Below are positions 17,953 through 27,660 of a stretch of 64,000 nt of DNA, piece by piece (position 1 is the stretch's first letter; the number at the start of each line of letters is the position of its first letter). Source of the DNA: Rs1 sp034111875 (GTDB lineage: Bacteria; Pseudomonadota; Gammaproteobacteria; Pseudomonadales; Balneatricaceae). The stretch covers positions 62,001 through 126,000 of the forward strand of contig JAWUWK010000062.1 in NCBI GenBank assembly GCA_034111875.1, in the 5' to 3' direction. A program made the translations under genes and the position numbers. The notes beneath the pieces are model-generated. The model did no database searches, was not told the DNA's origin, and saw only the letters and a list, made by a program, of their open reading frames with translations.

Positions 17953-18604
17953 GATACCACCTATAAATGTTCAATTAAGATTTGCTTTCAAAAACTGATC
18001 ATCAGTAGATTACTATTTTAAAAATTAGTCAATAAAAAAATATTTATATTGTGTTCATAAAAATAGATTCAAGTATTGAGTGTTTTAAATAATTCTGCCG
18101 AAAGTATTTATTTATGCGCTGTTCGGATGAGTTCGGCGCGCCGCTAAAGATGATAGAATCTTTGTTCTTACAGCAAAAAGTTTAACGGCTTATAATCAAT
18201 CACTGAAAAGACAACGTGTGGGTTAGCGCTGTTGTTATCAGTCACTGTTAAGCAGAATGTTACCTATCTATGGAGCGTTTTTTGCCAGTCTGAAAATTTT
18301 ATTGTACATTAGAGTGTTAAATTATCTTAATTCGTAGCGGGGCTCTACAACGTTTTAAGCCGACGCTCATATTCGTGGCTTATGGAGTGATTTATTTTGT
18401 TAGTTAAGTAGCTCATGGGTTCAGTTAAAGAACGCCAATTTTCGCCTATAGTCAGCCATTCTAATTAATACTCCCTGACTTCAAAGTGGATCTAGAATGT
18501 ATCATATTGGTTTTACGGTGGAATTGATAAGTCTTAGTTTCACCTGTAGGTCAGCTCAGCTCATCTCTCTCGTTCGCAGTGCTTTTAAATGTTAAATCTA
18601 TGTG
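17953..18604. other. Long non-coding spacer with a dispersed-repeat copy
   Basis: No gene or recognisable relic is evident in these about 650 bp. The segment 18477-18537 matches 33201-33261 at 46 of 61 positions without gaps, so it is one copy of a short dispersed repeat. The rest is AT-rich and stop-dense on both strands. Confidence 0.45.
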
Positions 18605-20605
18605 ATGAAAAAAATCATGAATACACTGAACTTAGCACAGTCACTTGAACTGCATTTTGGTTTTACAGAATTCAGGGCTGGACAACAACAAACGATTCAG
18701 CAATTAATCCAAGGCTTTTCGTCATTAGCCATCTTTCCAACCGGCGCTGGGAAATCATTATGTTATCAATTAGCCGCGACGCAGTTGCCACATTTAACCT
18801 TAGTCGTTTCGCCATTGATTGCATTGATGAAAGATCAGCTGGGATTTTTGAAAAGCAAGAATATTTCAGCCGCTATGGTAGATGCTTCACTGACACCTCA
18901 GCAAAGCCAGCAAATTTTACAAGACGTACGCGACAATAAAGTAAAAGTCTTGATGGTGTCGGTTGAACGCTTCAAAAATGAGCGCTTTAGACAGTTTATC
19001 AGCGGTATTCAAATATCAATGTTAGTCGTCGATGAGGCGCATTGCATTTCTGAATGGGGGCATAATTTCAGACCTGATTACCTGAAATTACCTCAGTATC
19101 AGCAGCAGCTAAATATTCCTTTGGTACTATTATTGACAGCGACGGCTACCGCCAGTGTAAAACAGGATATGGTTAAAAAATTTGATATTAATTCCGCCCA
19201 TGTCGTTCAAACCGGTTTTTATCGGGCCAATTTAAACATAGCGATAGAAGCCGTCGCAAGTTCTGACAAACCCGGTCGGCTTAAACAAGTGTTGCTGCTT
19301 GAGGCAGAGCATGGACCTAAAGCGGGCATAATATATGTAACTTTGCAAAAAACAGCGGAGACATTGGCCGCTTATTTACAGACCAGCGGTATTAATGCCT
19401 GTGCTTATCATGCGGGCCTCAGCGACGAAAAACGGGGTTTAATACAGCAACAATTTATGCGCGATGACAGCCGTGTTGAGGTGATTGTTGCAACTATCGC
19501 TTTTGGGATGGGGATAGATAAGGCAAATATCCGTTTCGTTATCCATTATGATTTACCTAAATCTATCGAAAATTACTCACAAGAAATTGGTAGGGCTGGC
19601 CGCGATGGAGAAAGTGCTAATTGTTATACATTGGCCAATCTAGATAACTTATGCACTTTAGAAAACTTTATCTATGGTGATACGCCAGAGCGCACGGGAA
19701 TAGAGACAGTCATCGAGAGTATTAAAGAATTGACGGTCAATCAGCATTGGGAAACGCAAGTCTATACATTATCTAACCTGAGTAATATTCGCCAATTAAC
19801 CCTTAAAACATTGTTAGTTCAATTGGAACTAATGGGAGTATTACAAGCTAAATTTAGTTATTTTGCCGAGTTTAAATTGAAGTTGTTGGTAGAAAAAGCG
19901 GATATTTTGGCTTTATTTGACGCTGAAAGGCGGGATTTTATTCAGAACATATTTGGCCATACTGATTTTAAAAGGCTGTGGGGAGTCTTAAATTTTGACG
20001 ACTTACATCAAGCTTATGGGTGCGATCGGGCAAGGGTCATAGCGGCGCTTGAGTATTTAGCTCAAAAGCAATTGATTGAAGTGCAAACTAGCCAAATGAC
20101 AGAGGTTTACTGGGTCAATCATGGGCTATTAATGAATCCTAAGTTGGCTGCTGATCTAGATCTCTATTTCAAACATAAAGAGCAAAAAGAAATTAAGCGC
20201 ATTCAAGAACTCGTGTCTTTTTTTGAGCAAGAAAACTGTATGACCTATAATTTAGCTTGTTACTTTGATGATCAAGCGATTATGCAAAAAGGTTTTATGC
20301 AGACTAAAAAAACGCTTAATTGTGGACATTGTTGTGCCTGCCAAGGAAAAACAGTGGTCTTAGAGCCCGCAGCCGAGGTTACTTGGCCAATGAATGATGA
20401 ATTACTGGATTATTTGGCGGCGTTCAATGAAGCCTTAATTCGACATCAAAAATACCCGTCAATTGAACTCAGTTGCCGTTTCTTAGCGGGTATCAGCTTG
20501 CCTGTGTTTACTAAGATAAAAGCTCGTCAACTGTCCGGTTTCGGCTGTTGTGATAGACAGAGATATACAGACATAAAGCGTAAAATTGAAGAGCTGGGGC
20601 TGTGA
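18605..20605 (+). CDS. RecQ-family ATP-dependent DNA helicase
   Basis: This 666-residue protein unwinds DNA with 3'-5' polarity, as inferred from family. It has Walker A FPTGAGKSLCYQ near residue 45, motif II VVDEAHCISEWGHNFRPDY, the TATAT motif, and helicase motifs IV-VI ending ENYSQEIGRAGRDGE. The C-terminus is longer than the helicase core and carries a zinc-type cluster CGHCCAC near residue 575. It differs from canonical RecQ: I see no HRDC domain, and the zinc cluster lies far from the helicase core as in the RecQ-like subfamily of Vibrio and Shewanella. GTG at 18602 is an alternative start. It is a single gene. Confidence 0.85.
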   Translation: MKKIMNTLNLAQSLELHFGFTEFRAGQQQTIQQLIQGFSSLAIFPTGAGKSLCYQLAATQLPHLTLVVSPLIALMKDQLGFLKSKNISAAMVDASLTPQQSQQILQDVRDNKVKVLMVSVERFKNERFRQFISGIQISMLVVDEAHCISEWGHNFRPDYLKLPQYQQQLNIPLVLLLTATATASVKQDMVKKFDINSAHVVQTGFYRANLNIAIEAVASSDKPGRLKQVLLLEAEHGPKAGIIYVTLQKTAETLAAYLQTSGINACAYHAGLSDEKRGLIQQQFMRDDSRVEVIVATIAFGMGIDKANIRFVIHYDLPKSIENYSQEIGRAGRDGESANCYTLANLDNLCTLENFIYGDTPERTGIETVIESIKELTVNQHWETQVYTLSNLSNIRQLTLKTLLVQLELMGVLQAKFSYFAEFKLKLLVEKADILALFDAERRDFIQNIFGHTDFKRLWGVLNFDDLHQAYGCDRARVIAALEYLAQKQLIEVQTSQMTEVYWVNHGLLMNPKLAADLDLYFKHKEQKEIKRIQELVSFFEQENCMTYNLACYFDDQAIMQKGFMQTKKTLNCGHCCACQGKTVVLEPAAEVTWPMNDELLDYLAAFNEALIRHQKYPSIELSCRFLAGISLPVFTKIKARQLSGFGCCDRQRYTDIKRKIEELGL

Positions 20606-20874
20606 CCTTAAAATCGGCAATCAATCAATGAATTCCGCACAAGCTATTGATATTTATTGATAAGTTTGAAAATTTCTGATTAAGAATTTTCCTGATTCCC
20701 CTGTGCACCAATATATTACACAGCTTTTCGCGCCTTACTGTTGAGTCTAGCAGTCTGGCGGACTGACGTTAAAATGACATAATTTAAGGTTAAAATAAGT
20801 TATACGGCCATCAGAATACACATCAGTGGCCGGTTGCGGCACTATAATTTCCGCCAACGCATTGCCTACCATTA

Positions 20875-21362
20875 TTATGATTCCGCCATTCCCAGTACAT
20901 TCATACGTTTCACATTCCATGCCAGCGTGGCGAGCGTCCATTCATCTGACACTTTCTTCAATCCTCGCATCGAAAACTGCCTGAAGCCGATCACATGTTT
21001 GATAATGCCTAACACGGGTTTCACCTTCTCTTTTTACTAATCCGTACAAAGCCCGGTCCGCCTGCGTTGTCAGCCGATGATCCATGAGAAGCAGTGGGTC
21101 ATCCGTTTCGGGCGCGGGGGTGTCGCTCAAAAGCGCACTGATGGTGGTGATCACGCGCTACCGCAAGTAAAGGTTGGATATCAGCCTCTGTGCATAGCCC
21201 AACATTGTTGGCGCTGCAATAGCCCGTATCCGCTAACAAATCCGTCACTTTGCCCAACTTATCCGGCAAGGCCGAAAGGTATTTCAGAACCGGTTCAATT
21301 TACTGTTTGTCATTTGGTGCCTGAGTCACATGCGTGCTCATGATCATTATCAGTTTATTCAT
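20875..21362 (-). pseudogene. IS1182-family transposase remnant (C-terminal half)
   Basis: Leftward reading gives THVTQAPNDKQ, a stop, then PVLKYLSALPDKLGKVTDLLADTGYCSANN, a frame change to TPAPETDDPLLLMDHRL and ADRALYGLVK, and a second change to EKVKPVLGIIKHVIGFRQFS, then WTLATLAWNVKRM and a stop at 20875-20877. These are the DDE transposase C-terminal motifs of the IS1182 group (YG..K..VEPVFGIIK...GFRQF pattern). The N-terminal half is absent. A related, apparently intact N-terminus begins at 63597, so the family was or is active in this genome. Confidence 0.85.
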
Positions 21363-21375
21363 AAAAGCCCCAGCG

Positions 21376-22113
21376 CTATATTATATTGGGTTTGACGAAG
21401 CCTATATTGTCGAGTAATTCTGGAATATCGGCTATATTGTCGAGTATATAGTCTGCCTCATGCAAGTTTACGGCTTTACTTGTGCCTGTTAGGACACCGA
21501 TAGCAAGTTTGGCTCCCGCGTTGTGCGCCATATGTATATCATGGATGTTATCACCTATCACTATCACTTCATCAGGGCTTAGCTGTAAATGCTGACAAAA
21601 AGCGTGCACCATACCGGCTTCAGGTTTAATACCATGACCGCTATCATAGCCGCAAACGAAGTGCATTTGTGGTTCAACATTTAATGCCGCTAAGGTTTTT
21701 TTAGCACCTTGCTCGCTATCGCTGGTGGCTAAACCCAAAGAGATGCCCCTTGAAATTAATTCATTAAATAGCGAGTGTAAGTCGGTCACTGGTATGCTGC
21801 TGTGCTGATTGTGGTGTTGGAATATCTCATTGAGCTTATTGAGCATTTCACAGTCGGCGTCGATGGTTAAACACTCACTCCAACACTCTGCAATTTGGGC
21901 ATTGTTTGCAGCTGCCAAAATGGATCCGGCGCGAATGGTGTGTGTGCCTAAATCATAACCTGAAGCTTCAAGCATTTGGTTGACGGTGGTTTGATCATCT
22001 CTGGCGAAATAATTGGCAGCTTCTATAATCGCAGGCATCCAAGAGGCCATGAAATCGATTAAGGTGCCATCTTTATCGAAAAGGATACCTTTAATATTCA
22101 CATCACTATCCAC
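21376..22113 (-). CDS. HAD-superfamily phosphatase (phosphoglycolate phosphatase-like)
   Basis: This 245-residue protein has the HAD core: motif I LFDKDGTLID with Asp13 and Asp15, motif II LGLATSDS, motif III Lys in GIKPEAG, and motif IV VIGDNIHDIHMA. A four-helix cap follows motif I. It resembles Gph-type phosphatases, but the substrate cannot be told from sequence. It lies 146 bp downstream of the double ABC ATPase on the same strand, so it may belong to that peptide importer operon. The IS1182 relic ends 14 bp after its stop. Confidence 0.85.
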   Translation of the reverse strand: MDSDVNIKGILFDKDGTLIDFMASWMPAIIEAANYFARDDQTTVNQMLEASGYDLGTHTIRAGSILAAANNAQIAECWSECLTIDADCEMLNKLNEIFQHHNQHSSIPVTDLHSLFNELISRGISLGLATSDSEQGAKKTLAALNVEPQMHFVCGYDSGHGIKPEAGMVHAFCQHLQLSPDEVIVIGDNIHDIHMAHNAGAKLAIGVLTGTSKAVNLHEADYILDNIADIPELLDNIGFVKPNII

Positions 22114-22259
22114 TGTTGGTTACACAATAATTTGAAAAAGGTTTAGAAGGTAAACCTAGAGGGAATCGGTTCATAATTAGTCTGACAGACTCGGAGGAGC
22201 CTTTCAGACAAACGAATACTCTATACGCCAGTGCTTTTTTTAGGTTTGTTCACTGCTCA

Positions 22260-23906
22260 TCAGTTATCTGCGGATTGCATTTTTCGATTTGCAAGTATGC
22301 GTTCTAACCAGCCTAATTCCATCTTAGGCACAGAGGCGAGTAGCATTTGGGTATAATCATCAAAAGGCGGTGCTAGGACCTTAGATTTTTTACCAAATCT
22401 CACGAGAGAGCCCTGATACATGACTGCAATGCTATCTGAGATTGCTTTTACTGTGGCTATATCATGGGTAATGAATAAGTAGGCGATATTGTGTTTGAGT
22501 TGAAGGTCCATTAATAGTTGTAAAATACCATCGGCCACTAATGGATCTAGGGCTGAGGTCACTTCATCACAAATAATCAACGAAGGTTTTGCCGCTAGAG
22601 CTCTGGCGATACATACCCGTTGTTTCTGACCGCCGGATAATTCAGCTGGGTAGCGATCAAAATACTTCTCACCTAGCTCTATCTGATCTAACAAGTCAAT
22701 TGTTTGGCGGCGATTCTCTGCCCCTTTTACGCCGAAGTAGAACTCGATGGGTCTACCAATAATTTGACCAATGGTATGTCGCGGGTTCATCGCAACATCG
22801 GCCATCTGGTAGATCATTTGTAATTCACGCAACTGTTCTTTACTGCGACCGCTTAAATTGGTTGATAAGTTTGTGCCGGCAAAGTTAATCTCGCCATTTA
22901 GTTGCGGTAGTAGACCCGTTATCACTCTGGCTAAGGTTGATTTTCCTGAACCTGATTCGCCTACGATAGATAATGTTTGCCCCGCGTGAAGGTGTAAACT
23001 GACATCTTTGAGAATTTTATTGACACCATCGTAAGCCGCATCAATGTGCTTTACTTGCAATATAGCACTAGTGTCGGGGTCGGCTATTTCTGGCTTCTCA
23101 AGTGTGCGTACTGAAACGAGGTTCTGAGTATATTCTTGCACCGCGTGATTGATGATTTTATCGGTATCGCCGTATTCAATCATCTTGCCGTTGCGTAATA
23201 CCATAATATGATCGGAAACTTGTGCAACGACCGCTAAATCGTGAGTGATGTAGAGCGCTGCAACACCGGTATCTACGATAGCCGTTTTAATGGTTGCCAG
23301 TACTTCTATCTGAGTGGTGACGTCGAGAGCCGTAGTCGGCTCGTCAAAAATGATTAAGTCAGGTTTAGCGCACAGCGCCATCACTGTCATGGCCCGCTGT
23401 AACTGACCTCCCGATACTTGATGCGGATAGCGTTGACCAAAGTGTTGTGGATCCGGAAGACCCAACTTCTCATACAGCACATTTGCGTAAGCTAAGGCCT
23501 CTGCCTTGCTCATTAAATTGTGCTCGATGGCGACTTCTATCACTTGATCGCCAATACGATGGGCTGGATTGAAGGCCGCCGCGGCTGACTGCGCTACATA
23601 AGCAATGCGTGTTCCTCTTATATTGCGAACCTCTGCGGCAGATAAACTGAGAATATCTTCGCCGTCTAAGAGTATTTTTCCGCCAGTGATATTACAACCA
23701 CCACGACCATAAGATAACGTCGCCAAGCCAATTGTAGATTTGCCTGCCCCCGATTCTCCTATTAAGCCTAACACTTTACCTTTTTCTAAGGTGAAGGAAA
23801 TATTATCAACCAATCTGAGGGTCTTTCGTGCCTCGCCAGGGACGTTGATGCTCGCTTCAATTTGCAGGCCTTGCACTTCTAAAAACTGTGATTGGGTAGC
23901 AGGCAT
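22260..23906 (-). CDS. Peptide-type ABC importer, fused double ATPase
   Basis: This 548-residue protein fuses two ABC domains of the DppD and DppF types. The first has Walker A GESGAGKS near residue 54, signature VSGGQLQR and Walker B FDEPTTALD; the second has GESGSGKS near 316, LSGGQKQR and CDEVTSALD, where a Val replaces the usual Pro after Glu. Each ends with an oligopeptide-type C-terminal extension. It abuts the permease gene at 23906/23907, so translation is likely coupled. It would power uptake of a peptide or similar small substrate; specificity is unknown. Confidence 0.92.
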   Translation of the reverse strand: MPATQSQFLEVQGLQIEASINVPGEARKTLRLVDNISFTLEKGKVLGLIGESGAGKSTIGLATLSYGRGGCNITGGKILLDGEDILSLSAAEVRNIRGTRIAYVAQSAAAAFNPAHRIGDQVIEVAIEHNLMSKAEALAYANVLYEKLGLPDPQHFGQRYPHQVSGGQLQRAMTVMALCAKPDLIIFDEPTTALDVTTQIEVLATIKTAIVDTGVAALYITHDLAVVAQVSDHIMVLRNGKMIEYGDTDKIINHAVQEYTQNLVSVRTLEKPEIADPDTSAILQVKHIDAAYDGVNKILKDVSLHLHAGQTLSIVGESGSGKSTLARVITGLLPQLNGEINFAGTNLSTNLSGRSKEQLRELQMIYQMADVAMNPRHTIGQIIGRPIEFYFGVKGAENRRQTIDLLDQIELGEKYFDRYPAELSGGQKQRVCIARALAAKPSLIICDEVTSALDPLVADGILQLLMDLQLKHNIAYLFITHDIATVKAISDSIAVMYQGSLVRFGKKSKVLAPPFDDYTQMLLASVPKMELGWLERILANRKMQSADN

Positions 23907-24746
23907 TTATCGGCCTCCCTTTAAGCTACTCGTGCGACTAAGTATTGAGTCAACGACTAAATTGATGCTAATAGTTAATATAGCGATGGCAGCAGCGGGA
24001 ATAAGAGCGGCCGGTATACCAAAGACAATACCGTCTTTGTTTTCCTTCACCATAGACCCCCAATCAGCATCGGGTGGTTGAATGCCTAGACCTAAGAAAC
24101 TCAAGGTACTCAAAAAGAGCACTGCGAAGGCGAAACGTAAACCAAATTCTGCGAACAGGGGTGACAAAGCATTGGGTAATATTTCTCTAAAAATTATCCA
24201 CAAACTATTTTCGCCGCGTAAACGCGCCGCTTCCACGTAGTCCATCACTACAATATCGACAGCCACTGCCCGGGATAATCTAAACACCCGAGTGGAGTCA
24301 AGCACACCCATAACAAAAATAAGTACTAACATACTCGAAGGTAGGACTGACAGAACCACTAGGGCGAAGATTAACGTTGGTATCGCCATCATTAAGTCGT
24401 TACTGCGAGACAACAATTGATCAACCTTACCGCCGCTGACCGCTGCGAGGAAACCCAAGAAGGTGCCCATAAAGAAAGAGAGTAATGTCGCTGCGCCTGC
24501 AATGAAGAAAGTATTGCGCGCACCGTGAATTAAACGCGAGAGTATATCTCTGCCTAATTGATCCGTACCCAGCCAATAACTACTTGAAATAGGCTCCCAT
24601 ACTTCGCCTAAAATTTCATCTTGAGGATAGGGAGCAACTAAAGGCGCAAAAATAGCCGCCAGTGAAAAAATAATTAAACAGATTAGGCCAATCTTAGCGC
24701 CCCAAGAGAGGTGGGATGCAACTGAGCGCACCGTTTTATTTATCAT
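23907..24746 (-). CDS. Peptide-type ABC importer permease (DppC-like)
   Basis: The 279-residue inner-membrane permease shows the DppC/OppC pattern: an N-terminal membrane helix, the short motif SSYWLGTDQLGRDILSRLI, then five further helices and the EAA loop DYVEAARLRGENSLWIIFREILPNA, ending with GWxx-type LGLGIQPPDADWGSM. It is separated from the DppB-like permease gene by 352 bp containing a MITE-like insertion, unusual for an operon in which the other genes abut. Confidence 0.92.
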   Translation of the reverse strand: MINKTVRSVASHLSWGAKIGLICLIIFSLAAIFAPLVAPYPQDEILGEVWEPISSSYWLGTDQLGRDILSRLIHGARNTFFIAGAATLLSFFMGTFLGFLAAVSGGKVDQLLSRSNDLMMAIPTLIFALVVLSVLPSSMLVLIFVMGVLDSTRVFRLSRAVAVDIVVMDYVEAARLRGENSLWIIFREILPNALSPLFAEFGLRFAFAVLFLSTLSFLGLGIQPPDADWGSMVKENKDGIVFGIPAALIPAAAIAILTISINLVVDSILSRTSSLKGGR

Positions 24747-24788
24747 CTTATTCAGTACCTTATTAATATATATAGCGGTAACTTAGGC

Positions 24789-24928
24789 TGAGACCTTTGC
24801 ACTATTACAACACTCGGTAATACAACATCAGAAACAAACTAAAATCCTTATGTATACGCATAAACGCTGGTCTTTCGTTTGTTTCTGCCCTGTTTTACCT
24901 TCGCTCGCTTCTTTGTGCAAAGGTCTCA
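24789..24928. mobile_element. MITE-like element inside the peptide importer operon
   Basis: A 140-bp stretch is bounded by perfect 14-bp inverted repeats, TGAGACCTTTGCAC at 24789-24802 and GTGCAAAGGTCTCA at 24915-24928, with an inner inverted pair GAAACAAAC/GTTTGTTTC. It has no coding capacity, the hallmark of a miniature inverted-repeat element moved in trans. Decayed relatives lie at 49623-49767 and (right end only) 10885-10914. I cannot identify the parent IS. It sits between the two permease genes and may alter expression of the downstream genes. Confidence 0.7.
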
Positions 24929-25098
24929 AACTATATAATAAGATCTTTAAATTAAGCAATTAATCGCTCACTCAGCGAGGCAACTTTATCAATAGCCTAC
25001 AGGCTATTTATTGGTGTTACTTTTTCTTGCTGGCTAATCTAAAAATCTGCTATCGCTGAATCTTTACAGTCTTTAATCAATTCACTGTCTTTAATCGA

Positions 25099-26067
25099 TC
25101 ATTTCGGATGTCTTAATCTGGGGTTCGCAATAATTGACATTACATCGGCAAACATATTAAGAAGAATATAAATCGCAGCGAAAATTAAGCCTGCCGCTTG
25201 GACTACAGGTACATCTCTGTTAGTCACATGATCAACTAATAACTGGCCCATGCCGGGATAGACGAAAATAATCTCAACTACAATAACCCCGACGATTAGA
25301 TAAGCTAGATTAAGCACAACCACCGTAATAATTGGTGACACGGCATTAGGCAGTGCATGGTGGAAGATAATTCTAAAAGGACTTAACCCTTTCAGTTGAG
25401 CTGTTTCTATATAGGCGCTAGACATAACATTAAGAATGGCCGCCCTTGTCATACGCATCATATGCGCTAGAACAACTAAGGTTAACGTAGCACAAGGTAG
25501 GGCGATTACTGTTATTCTCTCAGAGAATGGCATGCCATCGAAAACAACCGAAGAGGAGGGCAATAGATTCCAAGTAACCGCAAAATAGAGTATGAGAATA
25601 TAACCAATAAAAAATTCAGGTAACGAAATAGCCGTTATAGTGGTCATTGAGATCATTTTATCGACAAAACCATCACGATAATGAACCGCCACCATGCCAA
25701 GGAAGATCGCCAAAGGTACAGAAATTATAGCCGCACAGGCCGCCAAAAATAACGTATTACCTAATCTATCGCCAATCATCTGGCTTATTTCGCGCTTGCT
25801 ACTTAACGAAGTGCCTAAATCTCCTTGAAGTATATTAAACAGCCATTGAAAATAACGTTCGAAAGCGGGTTTGTCTAAGCCCATTTCAAGGCGTAAGTTA
25901 GCGACGGCTTCAGGCGTTGCAGATTGACCTAGTATGCTCTGGGCCACATCACCTGGGAGCAATTCGGTTCCGACGAAAATAACCACCGAAATAGCGAGTA
26001 ACAAGAGTAAACCAAGCGCTAAGCGCTTGGTTACTAATGCTGATAATGAGTTATTATCAATGGCCAT
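25099..26067 (-). CDS. Peptide-type ABC importer permease (DppB-like)
   Basis: The 322-residue permease has the DppB features: first helix ending VIFVGTELLPGDVAQSILG, then LRLEMGLDKPAFERYFQWL, further membrane helices and the EAA loop YIETAQLKGLSPFRIIFHHALPNA, with GMGQLLVDHVTNRDVPVVQA near the C-terminus. It starts 3 bp after the binding-protein stop, so both form a tight unit; the second permease follows only after the MITE-bearing gap. Confidence 0.92.
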   Translation of the reverse strand: MAIDNNSLSALVTKRLALGLLLLLAISVVIFVGTELLPGDVAQSILGQSATPEAVANLRLEMGLDKPAFERYFQWLFNILQGDLGTSLSSKREISQMIGDRLGNTLFLAACAAIISVPLAIFLGMVAVHYRDGFVDKMISMTTITAISLPEFFIGYILILYFAVTWNLLPSSSVVFDGMPFSERITVIALPCATLTLVVLAHMMRMTRAAILNVMSSAYIETAQLKGLSPFRIIFHHALPNAVSPIITVVVLNLAYLIVGVIVVEIIFVYPGMGQLLVDHVTNRDVPVVQAAGLIFAAIYILLNMFADVMSIIANPRLRHPK

Positions 26068-26070
26068 AAA

Positions 26071-27660
26071 TCAGACTAACCAGCATCTGATCAATGCGTA
26101 GCCGTTTGATAAATCGGCAGAAGGATCTTCAACAAAGCCCCCAATTTTAGTAGATTTAGCATCGATGAAATCATTAAACACGGGGATAATAGCGCCGCCA
26201 TCATCACGTACCATCATCGCCATATCGGTATAAATTTGCTTGCGTTTAACGCGATCTGTTTCCACTCTTGCCTGTGTCATCAACCCATCAAACACCGGAC
26301 GTCTCCACTTAGTGTCATTCCACTTAGCCGATGAGGAATAAGCTGTTGAATACATGGCATCTTGGGTGTTACGACCGCTCCAGTAGGATGCGCAGAAAGG
26401 TTTGTTGTTCCATACATTTGACCAGTAACCGTCAGCTGGCTCACGCTGCACTTTAACATTGATTCCGGCTTTAGCTGCATGTTGTGAGAATAACAGTGCA
26501 GAATCGACAGCATTCGCATAGGCAGCATCAGAAGAGCGTAGAATGATTTCTCCAGAGTGGCCTGATTTTTTATAGTGAAAAGCGGCCTTATCTGGATCGT
26601 AACTGCGCTGTTCAATACTACTATCAAATAAATCATAAGAGGCATTGATAGGGAAGTCGTTACCCACAGTGCCATAACCTTGCAGAATACGTTTAACAAT
26701 ATCTTCTCTATCGATAGCATATTTTAAAGCGAGGCGTAAATCATTGTTATCAAAAGGGGCTGTATCAGCATGCATTAAGAAAGGGTAATGACCTCTACCA
26801 GAGGTATTAACCACTTTTAAATTCTTAGATCGAGCCAGTAATTTTGCGGTTTTTGGAGACACGACGTTAACCAAATGTACGCTGCCTGATTGCAGTGCTG
26901 ACATACGCGCTGTTTGATCATTTAAGACTCTGATCTCTACAATGTCGGCATGGCCAACATCATCACGCCAGTAACCGTCAAATCGCTCAGCGACGTGGCG
27001 AATACCCGGTTCATTGACTTTTACTTTGTATGGGCCTGTTCCAATACCGGCGTTAGGATCGTCGAAGCCGCCATTGGGTTGGATGATCAGATGGTAATCT
27101 GTCATAAGGAAAGGTAAATCTGCATTGCCACCGGTTAGTTCGATGATCACGGTGTCATTTCCAGAGGCTTTAATGCTCTCAATATCGCCCATAATACCTA
27201 ACGCGCCAGACTTAGTTTCTTTACCTGAGTGGCGCTGTAAGGTTTTCACAACATCGTTGGCATCCATTGTCTTGCCATTGTGAAATTGAATTCCTTGGCG
27301 AAGTTTAAAGGTCCAAGTTTTAGCACCGTTCGAAGGTTCCCAAGACGTTGCCAGCATAGGAATTGCTTCACCGGTAGGTGCGACATCTACCAGCGTTTCT
27401 CCCCAAGTTTTATTAAAATTGAAGGCTACTTTAGAAGTGTTTAACGCAGGGTCTAAAACGTCAGTAGAGCTGCCGCCTTTTAATCCAGCGATAAGGTGAC
27501 CGCCTTTTTTAGGTTTATCAGCTGCAAATGCGTGCTGAGCAACAAAAGATGAAGCCAGAGGAGCAGCTATGCCAATAGCACTCGCTTTACGCATAAAGTC
27601 TCTACGACTTAGCTTGCCATTAACGGCATCTATGGCCAATTGATCTAATTTTTGCGACAT
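26071..27660 (-). CDS. ABC importer substrate-binding protein, family 5 (Tat-exported)
   Basis: The 529-residue periplasmic binding protein carries a twin-arginine signal, SRRDFMRKASAIGIAAP at residues 18-34, with cleavage expected after AQHAFA. The mature part follows the family 5 peptide/nickel pattern: KTWTFKLRQGIQFHNGKTMDANDVVKTLQRH-type segment near 120, GTGPYKV, and a C-terminal lobe. Tat export implies folding in the cytoplasm, as known for several family 5 proteins. It is the first gene of the importer operon; the divergent LysR gene at 28277 is a likely regulator. The substrate is not evident. Confidence 0.92.
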   Translation of the reverse strand: MSQKLDQLAIDAVNGKLSRRDFMRKASAIGIAAPLASSFVAQHAFAADKPKKGGHLIAGLKGGSSTDVLDPALNTSKVAFNFNKTWGETLVDVAPTGEAIPMLATSWEPSNGAKTWTFKLRQGIQFHNGKTMDANDVVKTLQRHSGKETKSGALGIMGDIESIKASGNDTVIIELTGGNADLPFLMTDYHLIIQPNGGFDDPNAGIGTGPYKVKVNEPGIRHVAERFDGYWRDDVGHADIVEIRVLNDQTARMSALQSGSVHLVNVVSPKTAKLLARSKNLKVVNTSGRGHYPFLMHADTAPFDNNDLRLALKYAIDREDIVKRILQGYGTVGNDFPINASYDLFDSSIEQRSYDPDKAAFHYKKSGHSGEIILRSSDAAYANAVDSALLFSQHAAKAGINVKVQREPADGYWSNVWNNKPFCASYWSGRNTQDAMYSTAYSSSAKWNDTKWRRPVFDGLMTQARVETDRVKRKQIYTDMAMMVRDDGGAIIPVFNDFIDAKSTKIGGFVEDPSADLSNGYALIRCWLV

